Shown: positions 8,273 through 16,694 of the stretch, piece after piece
Layout of the letters: each line of letters begins with the position of its first letter
How positions within the stretch are numbered: position 1 is the first letter of the stretch
DNA from: Pseudohoeflea sp964511625
Lineage (GTDB): Bacteria; Pseudomonadota; Alphaproteobacteria; Rhizobiales; Rhizobiaceae
Assembly: GCA_964511625.1 (NCBI GenBank)
Contig: CAZEJG010000007.1
Span: 1 to 64,000 of the forward strand
DNA: 64,000 nt
Reading direction: 5' to 3'
The notes under the pieces: model-generated
The model's input: the letters and a program-made list of their open reading frames with translations, nothing else
The model's database searches: none
What the model was told of the DNA's origin: nothing
Translations under genes and position numbers: made by a program

Positions 8273-9045
8273 CAGTGCGCCACCCATCCGCCGTCGATCG
8301 ACTGGGCGCTGCCGGTGATCTGCGCCGCGTCGTCGCCGGCGAGGAACAGCGCGAGGGCCGCAATCTGGTCGACCTGCACGAACTGCTTGGTCGGCTGGGC
8401 TTCCAGGATCACCTTCTGCACAACCTCTTCCTCGGTCATGTTGCGGGCCTTGGCCGTGTCGGCGATCTGGCCCTTGACCAGCGGGGTTTCCACATAACCG
8501 GGGCAGATGGCGTTGGCGGTGATGCCGAACTCGGCACCTTCCAGCGCCACGGTCTTGATCAGTCCCATCAAGCCGTGTTTGGCCGTCACATAGGCGCTCT
8601 TGTAGGGCGAGGCGACGAGCGCGTGCGCCGAGGCAATGGCGATGATGCGGCCGTGCTTGCGCGTCTTCATGCCGCCGAAGCTCGCGCGGATGACGTGGAA
8701 GGCCGACGACATGTTGATGCCGATGATGGCGTTCCACTTGTCGACCGGGAAATCCTCTATCTTCTCCACATGCTGGATGCCGGCGTTCGGCACCACGACG
8801 TCCACCGAGCCGAAGGTCTTCTCGGCATTGGCCACCATCGCGGCGATCTCGTCGGGGTTGAGCATGTTGGCGGGATCGTAGATCACCTCGCCCGCACCGA
8901 GCTTCTCGAGCTTCTTGCGCTCCTGTTCGATCTGATCGCGATCGCCCAGCCCGTTGATGACGACGTTGTAGCCGTTGCTGGCGAATTTTTCAGCGATCCC
9001 GTAGCCGATCCCGCTGGTGGATCCGGTGATGAGTGCGGTTTTCAT
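8272..9045 (-). CDS. bdhA: D-3-hydroxybutyrate dehydrogenase (SDR family)
   Basis: 257 residues. It interconverts 3-hydroxybutyrate and acetoacetate with NAD+, the step that follows polyhydroxybutyrate depolymerisation. The classical short-chain dehydrogenase features are present: TGSTSGIG at 7-14, NAG near 87-89, N111, and the catalytic Ser139, Tyr152 and Lys156. The start at 9045 is preceded by an AGGAG ribosome-binding site; an in-frame start further upstream lacks one. In Sinorhizobium meliloti bdhA is reported to share an operon with xdhA2-xdhB2, and the same genes sit together here with the patatin gene between them. Confidence 0.92.
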   Translation of the reverse strand: MKTALITGSTSGIGYGIAEKFASNGYNVVINGLGDRDQIEQERKKLEKLGAGEVIYDPANMLNPDEIAAMVANAEKTFGSVDVVVPNAGIQHVEKIEDFPVDKWNAIIGINMSSAFHVIRASFGGMKTRKHGRIIAIASAHALVASPYKSAYVTAKHGLMGLIKTVALEGAEFGITANAICPGYVETPLVKGQIADTAKARNMTEEEVVQKVILEAQPTKQFVQVDQIAALALFLAGDDAAQITGSAQSIDGGWVAH

Positions 9046-9077
9046 GCGAGGCTCCTTTCGTGCTGCAATGCACAATG

Positions 9078-9092
9078 TCTGTTTGAAACAGA
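9078..9092. promoter_or_regulatory. 15-base palindrome in the bdhA / MFS divergent promoter region
   Basis: TCTGTTT-G-AAACAGA is a perfect inverted repeat with seven-base arms and a one-base spacer. It ends 33 bases upstream of the bdhA start and lies about 150 bases upstream of the divergent transporter gene. A weak minus-strand -10-like TATCTG overlaps its distal edge. It is likely the operator of a dimeric regulator of bdhA; the regulator is not in the window. Confidence 0.6.
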
Positions 9093-9241
9093 TAGGGACG
9101 ATTGGGAAGCCGCCAACCGCTGCAAGAACGCCGGGATCATTAAATTTCGGACATGGAGCAGATGTCAGCCGACATTATTCGCATGGCAGAGCCGCGATTT
9201 TATCGCTTGCATGTGGATGGGTGGCGGGACAAAGGAGGACG

Positions 9242-10435
9242 ATGCCCGCCGAATTTCGTCCGTCTTCCTCATCGCCGTCCAACGTCCCCACCTACCGCGA
9301 GGTGGCGTTGACGGGCGTGGCCGGCGCCACCGCGATGGCCATCGCCATGGGGATCGGACGCTTCTACTACACGCCCATCCTCCCCGCGATGATGAGCGGC
9401 GTTCCGATGGGGCCGGCCGAAGCGGGCTATGTCGCCTCGGCCAACTATGTCGGCTATCTCGTCGGTGCTGTGCTTGCCGCCTATGGCTGGGCAGAGGGGA
9501 TCGAGCGCCGGGTGGCGCTCTCGGGGCTGCTCGCAACGGCTCTTCTGTTGTTTTCCATGAGCCTGACGACCAGCATCCTCGCCTTCTCCATCATCCGCTT
9601 TCTAGCCGGCCTTGCCAGCGCTTTCGTGATGATCTTCTCGTCCTCGCTCGTTCTTTCCTTTGGACTGGCCCGCGCCCGGCCAGCCGTTCAGTCGATCCAT
9701 TTCGGCGGCGTCGGAACTGGTATCTCGCTTTCGGCCCTCCTGTTCGCCGCGGTCATGCTTTTCGACGGCGGCTGGCGCGGTGCCTGGATCGCCGGCGGTG
9801 TCGCAGCTCTTGTCGGACTCGGCGTGGCAGCGGTCCTGCTGCCGCGCCATGTCTCGCGCACCGGCGCCGTCGAGAAGGAGCCAGCACTGGTCTGGACACG
9901 GCCACTGGTGCTGCTGACCCTATCCTACGGCCTTTTCGGCTTCGGCTATGTCGTCACCGCCACCTTTCTTGTGGCCATCGTCCGTGAAGCCGGCGGAACC
10001 CCGTCCTCCGAGGCGCTGGCCTGGCTAGTCACCGGCCTCGCCGCCGCACCTTCGGTTGCCCTGTGGGGGATCGTCGCCCGCCGCTACGGTCTGATCGTCA
10101 CCTTCATCGCCGGGTGCCTCGTCGAGGCCGTGGGCGTGGCTGCCAGCGTGTTCTTGCCGCTGCCGCTGGGCCCGATCGTCGGCGGTCTTCTGCTCGGGTT
10201 CACATTCGTGATGATCACCGCCTACGGCCTCCAGGCCGGACGTGCTTACGCGGGTCGCAGTCCGCGCCGGGCCTTCGCTCTGATGACGGCCGCCTTCGGT
10301 GTCGGACAGATAATCGGGCCGGTGATTGCCGGCAATTTCGCCCATATGACCGGAGACTATGTGCTCGGCAGCCTCTCTGCGGTCCTTGCACTGGTGCTTG
10401 CCGCAGTCCTCGTCGTGCCGTTGCGTCGCATCTGA
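9242..10435 (+). CDS. YbfB/YjiJ-family MFS transporter
   Basis: 397 residues with about twelve hydrophobic helices. The N-terminal helix carries AMGIGRFYYTPILPAM, the hallmark of the YbfB/YjiJ (DUF1228) branch of the major facilitator superfamily, whose substrates are mostly unknown. The start at 9242 is set by a very good ribosome-binding site, AAAGGAGG, ending four bases before the ATG; longer in-frame starts overlap the bdhA promoter. Divergent from bdhA across a 196-base region holding the 15-base palindrome, so shared control is possible. Confidence 0.88.
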   Translation: MPAEFRPSSSSPSNVPTYREVALTGVAGATAMAIAMGIGRFYYTPILPAMMSGVPMGPAEAGYVASANYVGYLVGAVLAAYGWAEGIERRVALSGLLATALLLFSMSLTTSILAFSIIRFLAGLASAFVMIFSSSLVLSFGLARARPAVQSIHFGGVGTGISLSALLFAAVMLFDGGWRGAWIAGGVAALVGLGVAAVLLPRHVSRTGAVEKEPALVWTRPLVLLTLSYGLFGFGYVVTATFLVAIVREAGGTPSSEALAWLVTGLAAAPSVALWGIVARRYGLIVTFIAGCLVEAVGVAASVFLPLPLGPIVGGLLLGFTFVMITAYGLQAGRAYAGRSPRRAFALMTAAFGVGQIIGPVIAGNFAHMTGDYVLGSLSAVLALVLAAVLVVPLRRI

Positions 10436-10576
10436 AACAGGTCTCTTCCCGGCCCCAGAGAAGATTGCGCTTGCCGCAAGATATTCTCGCCCTATCTGAT
10501 CTCACCGGTGTCGATTGTGGCAAAATCATGTCGTTTTTTGGATATGACTACGTCGTAATCTGCGCCGACCTGTGCT

Positions 10577-10597
10577 AGAAAGTCGCAGACACTTTCT
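10577..10597. promoter_or_regulatory. Inverted repeat AGAAAGT-N7-ACTTTCT
   Basis: Perfect seven-base arms (10577-10583 and 10591-10597) around a seven-base spacer, about 160 bases upstream of the BCCT transporter start. The spacing suits a dimeric regulator such as a TetR-type BetI-like protein, but no regulator is adjacent. Confidence 0.4.
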
Positions 10598-10613
10598 CAG
10601 GCAGAATAATCGT

Positions 10614-10648
10614 GTGCCGGTTGTTCGGGGACAATGAATGTCCGGCAC
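10614..10648. promoter_or_regulatory. Inverted repeat GTGCCGG...CCGGCAC
   Basis: Seven-base complementary arms at 10614-10620 and 10642-10648 with a 21-base loop. If transcribed it forms a hairpin in the BCCT leader. No T-run follows, so it is not a simple terminator. Confidence 0.3.
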
Positions 10649-10758
10649 GAAAAGGAGGGAAGGGCGTCGGCGGATCAAGCATCCGCACGTGAAGCGCTTC
10701 GCTGCAACAGGTGCCGGCCGCCCGCTTTTCGGACGGCGCCTCAACAACAGGGGGCTAC

Positions 10759-12378
10759 ATGTCCGAAACAACGCACAATGATCAGGATCCCGAGCTGCTC
10801 GTCGATACCGACTATGAGGCGGGGCAGGACAACGTTCAGGTTTTGGGACTGGACGTGCACAATCCCGTCTTCTTCGTCTCTGCGGTCGTCATCGTCGGCT
10901 TCGTCATCCTGACCCTGATGTTCGGCGAGAGCGCAACGAACTTCTTCAACTGGCTGCGGCCGTTCATGACCAACATGTTCGACTGGCCGTTGCTGCTCGC
11001 CGGAAATCTCTTCGTCATCTTCTCGCTGGTGCTGATCTTCACGCCGATGGGGTCGATCCGCCTCGGCGGCGCCGATGCGCGCCCCGATTTCGGCTACATG
11101 GGCTGGTTTTCCATGCTCTTCGCCGCCGGCATGGGCATCGGGCTGATGTTCTTCGGTGTGTCCGAACCGCTCTCGCACTACAATTCCTCGATCGGCGGCA
11201 TCACCATGGAGGGTGGCGTACGCACCGATTGGGCGCCTCTTGAAGGGGCTGCCGGCGATCCGCACGCCGCACGCGTGAATGCCATGGCGGCCACCATCTT
11301 CCATTGGGGCGCGCACCCGTGGGCGATCTACGCCGTCGTCGCGCTGGCGCTCGCCTATTTCAGCTACAATCGCGGCCTGCCGCTGACGCTGCGTTCGGCC
11401 TTCTATCCGCTGCTCGGTGAACGGATTTTCGGCTGGCCCGGTCACATCATCGATACGCTCGCGGTCTTTGCCACGCTGTTCGGTCTGGCAACCTCGCTCG
11501 GCTTTGGCGCGGAGCAGGCGCTGGCCGGTCTCAACTTCCTCTTTGGCATTCCGGTCACCGATACCGCCAAGATCATCCTCATCCTGTTCATCACCTCGAT
11601 CGCACTCGCCTCGGTGGTTGCTGGACTTGATGCCGGCGTGAAGCGGTTGTCGGAGATCAACATGGTGCTGGCGCTCCTTCTTCTCGCCTTCATCTTCTTC
11701 TTCGGACCCACGCTCGTCATCGTCACTGGCCTTTGGGAAAACACGGTCGCTTACGTGACCAAGATTATTCCGCTTTCAAATCCCTTTGGCCGCACGGACA
11801 CCAACTTCCTGCAGGGCTGGACGGCCTTCTACTGGGCCTGGTGGATTTCCTGGTCACCATTCGTGGGCATGTTCATCGCCCGCGTCTCGCGGGGGCGGAC
11901 AGTCCGTGAGTTCCTCACCTGCGTTCTCATCATCCCCACGGTCGTTTCGATCATCTGGATGTCGACATTCGGTGGTTCGGCGATCGATCAGGTGATCGAT
12001 CACGGCAACGAGGCGGTGGCCAATTCGGATCAGGCGGTGATGCTTTTCGAAATGCTGAGGTCCTATCCGCTGACCCAGATCGCCTCCTTCATCGGCATCG
12101 TCTTGGTGATGGTCTTCTTCGTGACGTCGTCGGACTCCGGTTCGCTCGTCATCGACACCATCACCTCGGGCGGTATCGACGAGCCACCGGTCGCCCAGCG
12201 CGTCTTCTGGGCCACCTTCGAAGGTGTCGTTGCCATCGTGCTTCTGCTCGGTGGCGGTCTCGGCGCGCTTCAGGCGGCAGCGGTGACCACCGGGGTGCCG
12301 TTCGCGTTCCTCCTCATCGTCATGATGTGGTCGGTCTGGAAAGGGCTGCGCGAGGAACAGAAGATCGTCGCATCCTGA
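10759..12378 (+). CDS. BCCT-family transporter (betaine/choline/carnitine type)
   Basis: 539 residues with about twelve helices. BCCT carriers import quaternary ammonium compounds, often for osmoprotection, coupled to Na+ or H+. Diagnostic segments are GMGIGLMFFGVSEPLSHY in helix 3, the HWGAHPWAIYA stretch, and WWISWSPFVGMFIARVSRG around helix 8, which carries the substrate-box tryptophans and the conserved arginines. The chosen start (10759) gives the acidic cytoplasmic tail SETTHNDQDPE and follows a purine-rich GGGGG site. A rho-independent terminator follows directly. Exact substrate is not decidable. Confidence 0.93.
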   Translation: MSETTHNDQDPELLVDTDYEAGQDNVQVLGLDVHNPVFFVSAVVIVGFVILTLMFGESATNFFNWLRPFMTNMFDWPLLLAGNLFVIFSLVLIFTPMGSIRLGGADARPDFGYMGWFSMLFAAGMGIGLMFFGVSEPLSHYNSSIGGITMEGGVRTDWAPLEGAAGDPHAARVNAMAATIFHWGAHPWAIYAVVALALAYFSYNRGLPLTLRSAFYPLLGERIFGWPGHIIDTLAVFATLFGLATSLGFGAEQALAGLNFLFGIPVTDTAKIILILFITSIALASVVAGLDAGVKRLSEINMVLALLLLAFIFFFGPTLVIVTGLWENTVAYVTKIIPLSNPFGRTDTNFLQGWTAFYWAWWISWSPFVGMFIARVSRGRTVREFLTCVLIIPTVVSIIWMSTFGGSAIDQVIDHGNEAVANSDQAVMLFEMLRSYPLTQIASFIGIVLVMVFFVTSSDSGSLVIDTITSGGIDEPPVAQRVFWATFEGVVAIVLLLGGGLGALQAAAVTTGVPFAFLLIVMMWSVWKGLREEQKIVAS

Positions 12379-12400
12379 GCGCAAACGACGTTAAACGTGG

Positions 12401-12427
12401 AAAGGCCCGCCAGACGGCGGGCCTTTT
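12401..12427 (+). terminator. Rho-independent terminator of the BCCT gene
   Basis: Stem GGCCCGCC (12404-12411) pairs with GGCGGGCC (12416-12423) around a four-base loop, with AAA before and TTTT after. It starts 22 bases after the stop codon. Confidence 0.9.
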
Positions 12428-12582
12428 CGTATCCGGGGAGATGATGTGCGTGCACCGCACAACTTCGTGAGACTGATTGCGGCGCGTCACAGTTTGGCCT
12501 AGGTAAGATTGCATCCGGGCCTTGATTGAGCCCGGTCCCGCCGAGCCCGCCGCCTGCATCCTTTTCTCGGAAGGCACCCTCC

Positions 12583-13902
12583 GTGTTTGAATCCTTTTTC
12601 CCGAAACCGAAAATCTTCTTTCCTTCAGTCCTCGCATGGACGGCCGTCGGTATATTCGTCTGGTACGTGCTGGGCGACACCATAGGCGCGGCGCTCGGTT
12701 TCCCGCTGCCGGTCGATCGCACCGAGCCGGTCATCGGGCTGGCCTATTTCTATACGCCGGAATTTCTCTGGTTCTATCTCTTCTACGCGGTCTGGACGCT
12801 CTCCTTCGCGGCGTTCTGGTTCTTCTACTCGCCGCACAAATGGCAGATGTGGTCGGTGCTGGGCTCCATCTTCATCCTCTTCACGACCTATTTCGGCGTG
12901 CAGGTCTCGGTCGCCATCAACAACTGGCGCCGTCCCTTCTTCGACACCTTCCAGACCGCGCTCTCCGGCGACGGCACGGTGACGGCGTGGGATCTCTACA
13001 GTCTCACCTTCCTGTTCGCCGAAATCGCCTTCGTCTCGATGGGCGTCTTCGTTGTCACCCGCTTTTTCGTCTCGCACTATGTGTTCCGCTGGCGCACCGC
13101 GATGAACGATTTCTACATGGAGCGCTGGCCGCGCGTCCGTCACATCGAGGGTGCTTCCCAGCGTGTGCAGGAAGACACGATGCGCTTTGCCTCGATCATG
13201 GAAGGTCTCGGCGTGGCCTTCGTCGATGCGGTCATGACGCTGGTGGCCTTCCTGCCCGTGCTCTGGGGGCTGTCGCAATATGTCACCGAACTGCCGATCG
13301 TTGGCGAAATCCCGCACGCGCTCTTCATCGCGCTCATTTTCTGGGCGATCTTCGGCACCGCGCTTCTGAGCCTCGTCGGCATCAAGCTACCGGGGCTGGA
13401 ATTCCGTAACCAGCGTGTGGAAGCTGCCTATCGTAAGGAACTCGTCTACGGTGAAGACGATCCGGACCGGGCACAGCCGCCGACCGTCAACGAGCTGTTC
13501 AACAATGTGCGGAAGAACTATTTCCGCCTCTATTTCCACTACATGTATTTCAACGTCGCCCGCGGCTTCTACCTGCAGGCGGACAACATCTATGTGGACA
13601 TTCTGCTCGTTCCCACCATCGTCGCCGGCAAGATCACGCTCGGTATCTGGCAGCAGATCCTCACCGCCTTCGGGCAGGTGTCGAACTCCTTCCAGTTCCT
13701 GATCAATTCCTGGACGACGATCGTCGACCTGTTGTCCATCTACAAACGTCTCCGGGCCTTCGAGGCGGTCTTCCGCGGCGAAGAACTCGACGAGATCGAC
13801 CGCAAATATCTCGAGCGCCAGGCCGCCGGCCTGGCCCCGCGTCCGGCCGATCCGGCCCCGGGCGAGGGCGGTCCGGACAGGACCCAGAGCTTCGAGGAGT
13901 AA
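12583..13902 (+). CDS. bacA: SbmA/BacA-family peptide transporter
   Basis: 439 residues, inner membrane. SbmA/BacA proteins import antimicrobial and other peptides using the proton gradient; in rhizobia and Brucella BacA is needed for chronic host infection and alters very-long-chain fatty acid content of lipid A. The proposed GTG start at 12583 gives the family's characteristic N terminus (FESFFPKPKIFF) and has GGAAGG nine bases upstream; an earlier in-frame TTG would add 19 unrelated residues. Conserved segments include FTTYFGVQVSVAINNWRRPFFD (two parts: FTTYFGVQVSV, AINNWRRPFFD) and LEFRNQRVEAAYRKELVYGED. The C-terminal 35 residues are proline-rich and variable. A terminator follows. Confidence 0.93.
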   Translation: MFESFFPKPKIFFPSVLAWTAVGIFVWYVLGDTIGAALGFPLPVDRTEPVIGLAYFYTPEFLWFYLFYAVWTLSFAAFWFFYSPHKWQMWSVLGSIFILFTTYFGVQVSVAINNWRRPFFDTFQTALSGDGTVTAWDLYSLTFLFAEIAFVSMGVFVVTRFFVSHYVFRWRTAMNDFYMERWPRVRHIEGASQRVQEDTMRFASIMEGLGVAFVDAVMTLVAFLPVLWGLSQYVTELPIVGEIPHALFIALIFWAIFGTALLSLVGIKLPGLEFRNQRVEAAYRKELVYGEDDPDRAQPPTVNELFNNVRKNYFRLYFHYMYFNVARGFYLQADNIYVDILLVPTIVAGKITLGIWQQILTAFGQVSNSFQFLINSWTTIVDLLSIYKRLRAFEAVFRGEELDEIDRKYLERQAAGLAPRPADPAPGEGGPDRTQSFEE

Positions 13903-13906
13903 GCCG

Positions 13907-13938
13907 AAAACCCGGCGTCGCAAGGCGCCGGGTTTTTT
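13907..13938 (+). terminator. Rho-independent terminator of bacA
   Basis: Complementary arms AACCCGGCG and CGCCGGGTT with a short loop, followed by TTTTTT. Because the next gene is convergent and ends at 13956, it may stop transcription in both directions. Confidence 0.88.
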
Positions 13939-13955
13939 CTTTTCGGGCCCGGCTT

Positions 13956-15395
13956 CTATTGATCGAGGGTGATGCGCAGGTCGATCAGCGGTTCTTCGCC
14001 GCCGGCCACCTCGATGGTCACCGGCCCGATCACCCGTTCGGTCTGGAACCGGCAATGCTCGAGCGTCGCGCCAATGCAGGCGACCTCGGCATAGCCGTTC
14101 TCGGCAATCGCCGCTTCCACCGCCGCCATCGTGCCGTCGAGATTGCCCTGTCCCCGATAGGTCAGGCCGTAGCTCTCATGGCCGTCCATCAGGTCGCGGA
14201 TGACCAACGGCCAGGCGTCCCAGTATTCCCCGGTGTAGAAACGGTGCGGCGCGGGTGCCAACTCGCTGACCCGCTTGAACACGGCGAAATCGCGCATCGG
14301 CGTCGGCAAGGCGGCGGTCACCACGATCGCGGCGACCGCGATCGCGCCCAGGAGAGCGTCGCTAGCCATTCGCGGCAGCCGCGACAGACGCAGCGCGCCG
14401 ATACAGCTCGCCATCATCATCCAGCCGATCAGCAGGAAGGTGAAATAGCGCCAGTCGTGGCCGTTGCGCACCACCCATTCGTTCATCGAGAAAAAGCCGA
14501 GCCAGAGCACGGAGAACAGCGCGAGCAGTGCTGCAAGCCATCGCAGACCCACCACCGCCCGGCGCGGAGCCGGCGGGCTGGTGCGGGTGGCGAAAAAGAC
14601 CCCGCAATAGGCGAGGAACAGCGCCAGGATGGCGTACAGGTCCAAGGTCTTCAGCGTGCTCTTGGCGGTGCGCGCGATACCGTCGAACAACGCGCCGGGC
14701 ATGATCCCGAGATAGGTCATTTTCGGGTTGTGGCCGATATAGCTCCAGACCCCGAACGCGACGATGGCCAGCCCCATGGCGCCGAAGTCCCGCATCGTCG
14801 GGCGGCCGCGCCACAACACGCCGGCGCAGACGATGAAGGCGATGAGGATGGCCGAGGACGGATTGATGCCGATCGCCAGGGCGAAAAACACCGCCGCACC
14901 CGCGAGCCACAGCCGGTCGGATCGTCCGCAGAATGTCCAGAGCGGCCCGTAGGCGAGCGCGATCATCAGCACCGGAACGCCGTATTCCACATGCCAGATC
15001 GCCATGCGGAAGATCCCGTAGCTGGTGAAGACCAGCAGGAACACCGACGACATCAGCACGAACAGCCGCGCCGTGCTCCACGGGAACGCGAGCCGGGCCA
15101 CCATCGCATGGCACGCGGCGAGCAATCCGCCGTAGAAGGCGAAGGCCGGAAGGATCAGGATCGCCCAGAGGTTGGCGGTCGGGTCGCGGAAGGGCCAGGC
15201 GGCAAACGGCAGGATGTTGAGAAGCCGGTTCTGACCCCAGTAGAACAGCGTGACGTTCTGCAGCGACATCATTGAACTGAGAAGCACGTCGGAATTGAGC
15301 TGCTCGGGCGCATGGCGGAACACGGTGAGAAGCGTGATTGCGATCCACCACAGAGCGATCGCCAGCATCGCGGCCCGTCCCGCTCTTTCGTTCAT
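13956..15395 (-). CDS. Polytopic membrane protein, possibly GT-C-fold glycosyltransferase
   Basis: 479 residues, not recognised as a named family. About eleven hydrophobic helices fill residues 1-370 and a roughly 100-residue soluble tail follows, rich in acidic and aromatic residues. The loop after the first helix (RHAPEQLNSDVLLSSM, then YWGQNRLLNILPF) resembles the large first extracytoplasmic loop of GT-C enzymes, which use lipid-linked sugar donors and carry acidic catalytic residues there. The start at 15395 is preferred to a TTG seven codons earlier. It is convergent with bacA and stands alone. An envelope glycosylation role is inference only. Confidence 0.6.
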   Translation of the reverse strand: MNERAGRAAMLAIALWWIAITLLTVFRHAPEQLNSDVLLSSMMSLQNVTLFYWGQNRLLNILPFAAWPFRDPTANLWAILILPAFAFYGGLLAACHAMVARLAFPWSTARLFVLMSSVFLLVFTSYGIFRMAIWHVEYGVPVLMIALAYGPLWTFCGRSDRLWLAGAAVFFALAIGINPSSAILIAFIVCAGVLWRGRPTMRDFGAMGLAIVAFGVWSYIGHNPKMTYLGIMPGALFDGIARTAKSTLKTLDLYAILALFLAYCGVFFATRTSPPAPRRAVVGLRWLAALLALFSVLWLGFFSMNEWVVRNGHDWRYFTFLLIGWMMMASCIGALRLSRLPRMASDALLGAIAVAAIVVTAALPTPMRDFAVFKRVSELAPAPHRFYTGEYWDAWPLVIRDLMDGHESYGLTYRGQGNLDGTMAAVEAAIAENGYAEVACIGATLEHCRFQTERVIGPVTIEVAGGEEPLIDLRITLDQ

Positions 15396-15551
15396 CGCCA
15401 CCACCCCGCCAAACAAGCGGCAACAGGGGCCGCTGCCATCATTGATCCGGGATTGAATGCGAATGCCGGGAGGCGAGTTCCCGGCGCCACCGGAAAATGC
15501 GCCCGATCGATTTGGTAGGGGCGCCGCCGCAGGGTGTCAATCGGCGGTCGG

Positions 15552-16538
15552 TCAGCTCGGCGACCGGCCGGCGGTCTTCAGGCGTTCGAGGGCTTCGCTG
15601 TAGGTCACGCAGGCCACGTCGGGCTTCTGGCACACGTCCGTCAGCAGCGTTTCGAGCGCATCCCAATAGGCGCCGCCGTTCATCGGAACGAAGTGGAACC
15701 CGAGCTGCAGCGGCAGCCGCCCGCCCTCGTACTGTTCCTTGAATGCTGCCTCGAAGGCATCGAGTGACCGTTCCTCGAATTCCGCCTTGCGCCCGGGTGT
15801 CTCCTCGCCGTCCGACTGGCGGACGAAGAGATTGTAGTCCATGGCGATCACCCGGCGTTGGCGCGGGCCTTCGGGGATCAGCGGCAAGGCGAAGCGGGCG
15901 GGCGACGTGTCGATCTCGGGGGCCACCGGTCCCCGCGATACACCACTCGCGTCATAGGCAAATCCGCGCTTGGCCAGCGCCTCGTAGAGCCCGTCGCCGG
16001 CCGACAGATAGGGCGCGCGAAACCCCTTGATGCCGCTTTCGGCCAGTTCCGGCCAGCCGGCCGGCTCCGCGTCCTTCGCGCCGATCGTCTCCCAGGCCGT
16101 CTTCAGCGCGTGATCGAACTGGTCGAACTCCGCCGACCATTGCGCTTCGCTCCAGGAGCCGCCGTCGAAATGGCCGCAGCCGTGGCTGCCCATCTCATGC
16201 CCGGCCTCGTGCGCAGTCCAGATGTGGCCGAGGCGCGTGCGAACATCCGCATGGTCCGGTGCGAACCCGATGTTGGAGGCGCCCGCGCTCTTGCCAGGCG
16301 CCTTGTAGCTCTTTCGCTCCGCCTTGCTCATCAGGAAGGAGCAGGAGAGGAAATAGGTGAAATGCGCGCCTGTCTTCTCCGCCATTTTCAGACTGCGCTC
16401 CCACATCGCATTGTCATGTGCGCCGTCGAAGGAGACGAGGACAAGCTGCTCGGGCTTGTCGCCGGCATGGGCTGTGGCGGGCAGGGTGATTGCGGCGAGG
16501 ATCGCGAGGAGGACGGTGGGGCGGGCGGTACGCGGCAA
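15552..16538 (-). CDS. Secreted polysaccharide deacetylase-family protein
   Basis: 328 residues. A signal peptide spans about residues 1-24 (PTVLLAILAAITLPATAHA). The NodB-type deacetylase fold is suggested by VLVSFDGAHDN near the start (an aspartate in place of the usual TFDDGP motif), HEMGSHGCGHFDGG (metal-binding histidines of the HxxxH-type motif) and FRAPYLSAGDGLYEAL. The normal second aspartate of motif 1 is replaced, so catalysis may differ from NodB. The start is a TTG at 16538 with GGAG seven bases upstream. Probable role: modification of envelope or extracellular polysaccharide. Confidence 0.78.
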   Translation of the reverse strand: MPRTARPTVLLAILAAITLPATAHAGDKPEQLVLVSFDGAHDNAMWERSLKMAEKTGAHFTYFLSCSFLMSKAERKSYKAPGKSAGASNIGFAPDHADVRTRLGHIWTAHEAGHEMGSHGCGHFDGGSWSEAQWSAEFDQFDHALKTAWETIGAKDAEPAGWPELAESGIKGFRAPYLSAGDGLYEALAKRGFAYDASGVSRGPVAPEIDTSPARFALPLIPEGPRQRRVIAMDYNLFVRQSDGEETPGRKAEFEERSLDAFEAAFKEQYEGGRLPLQLGFHFVPMNGGAYWDALETLLTDVCQKPDVACVTYSEALERLKTAGRSPS

Positions 16539-16694
16539 GATGACAACTCCGAAAAACTGAACCCCGGAGCATCTAGGGCCGGTTTGCGGCAAGGGTATGG
16601 TTCTCGCCGCTGATGGGGAGAAAGGCCGAAAGACTTTTCCCATGTCGCGTCGAACTTGTATAAGGAGCGCCAAACCTCGAACCCGGAGCTTCCC

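Larger units (their letters stand above)
10436..10758. other. Non-coding region before the BCCT gene (323 bases)
   Basis: No coding sequence with support was found. It contains two inverted repeats (10577-10597 and 10614-10648), described separately, and presumably the promoter of the BCCT transporter gene. No convincing terminator for the upstream MFS gene is seen. Confidence 0.6.
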
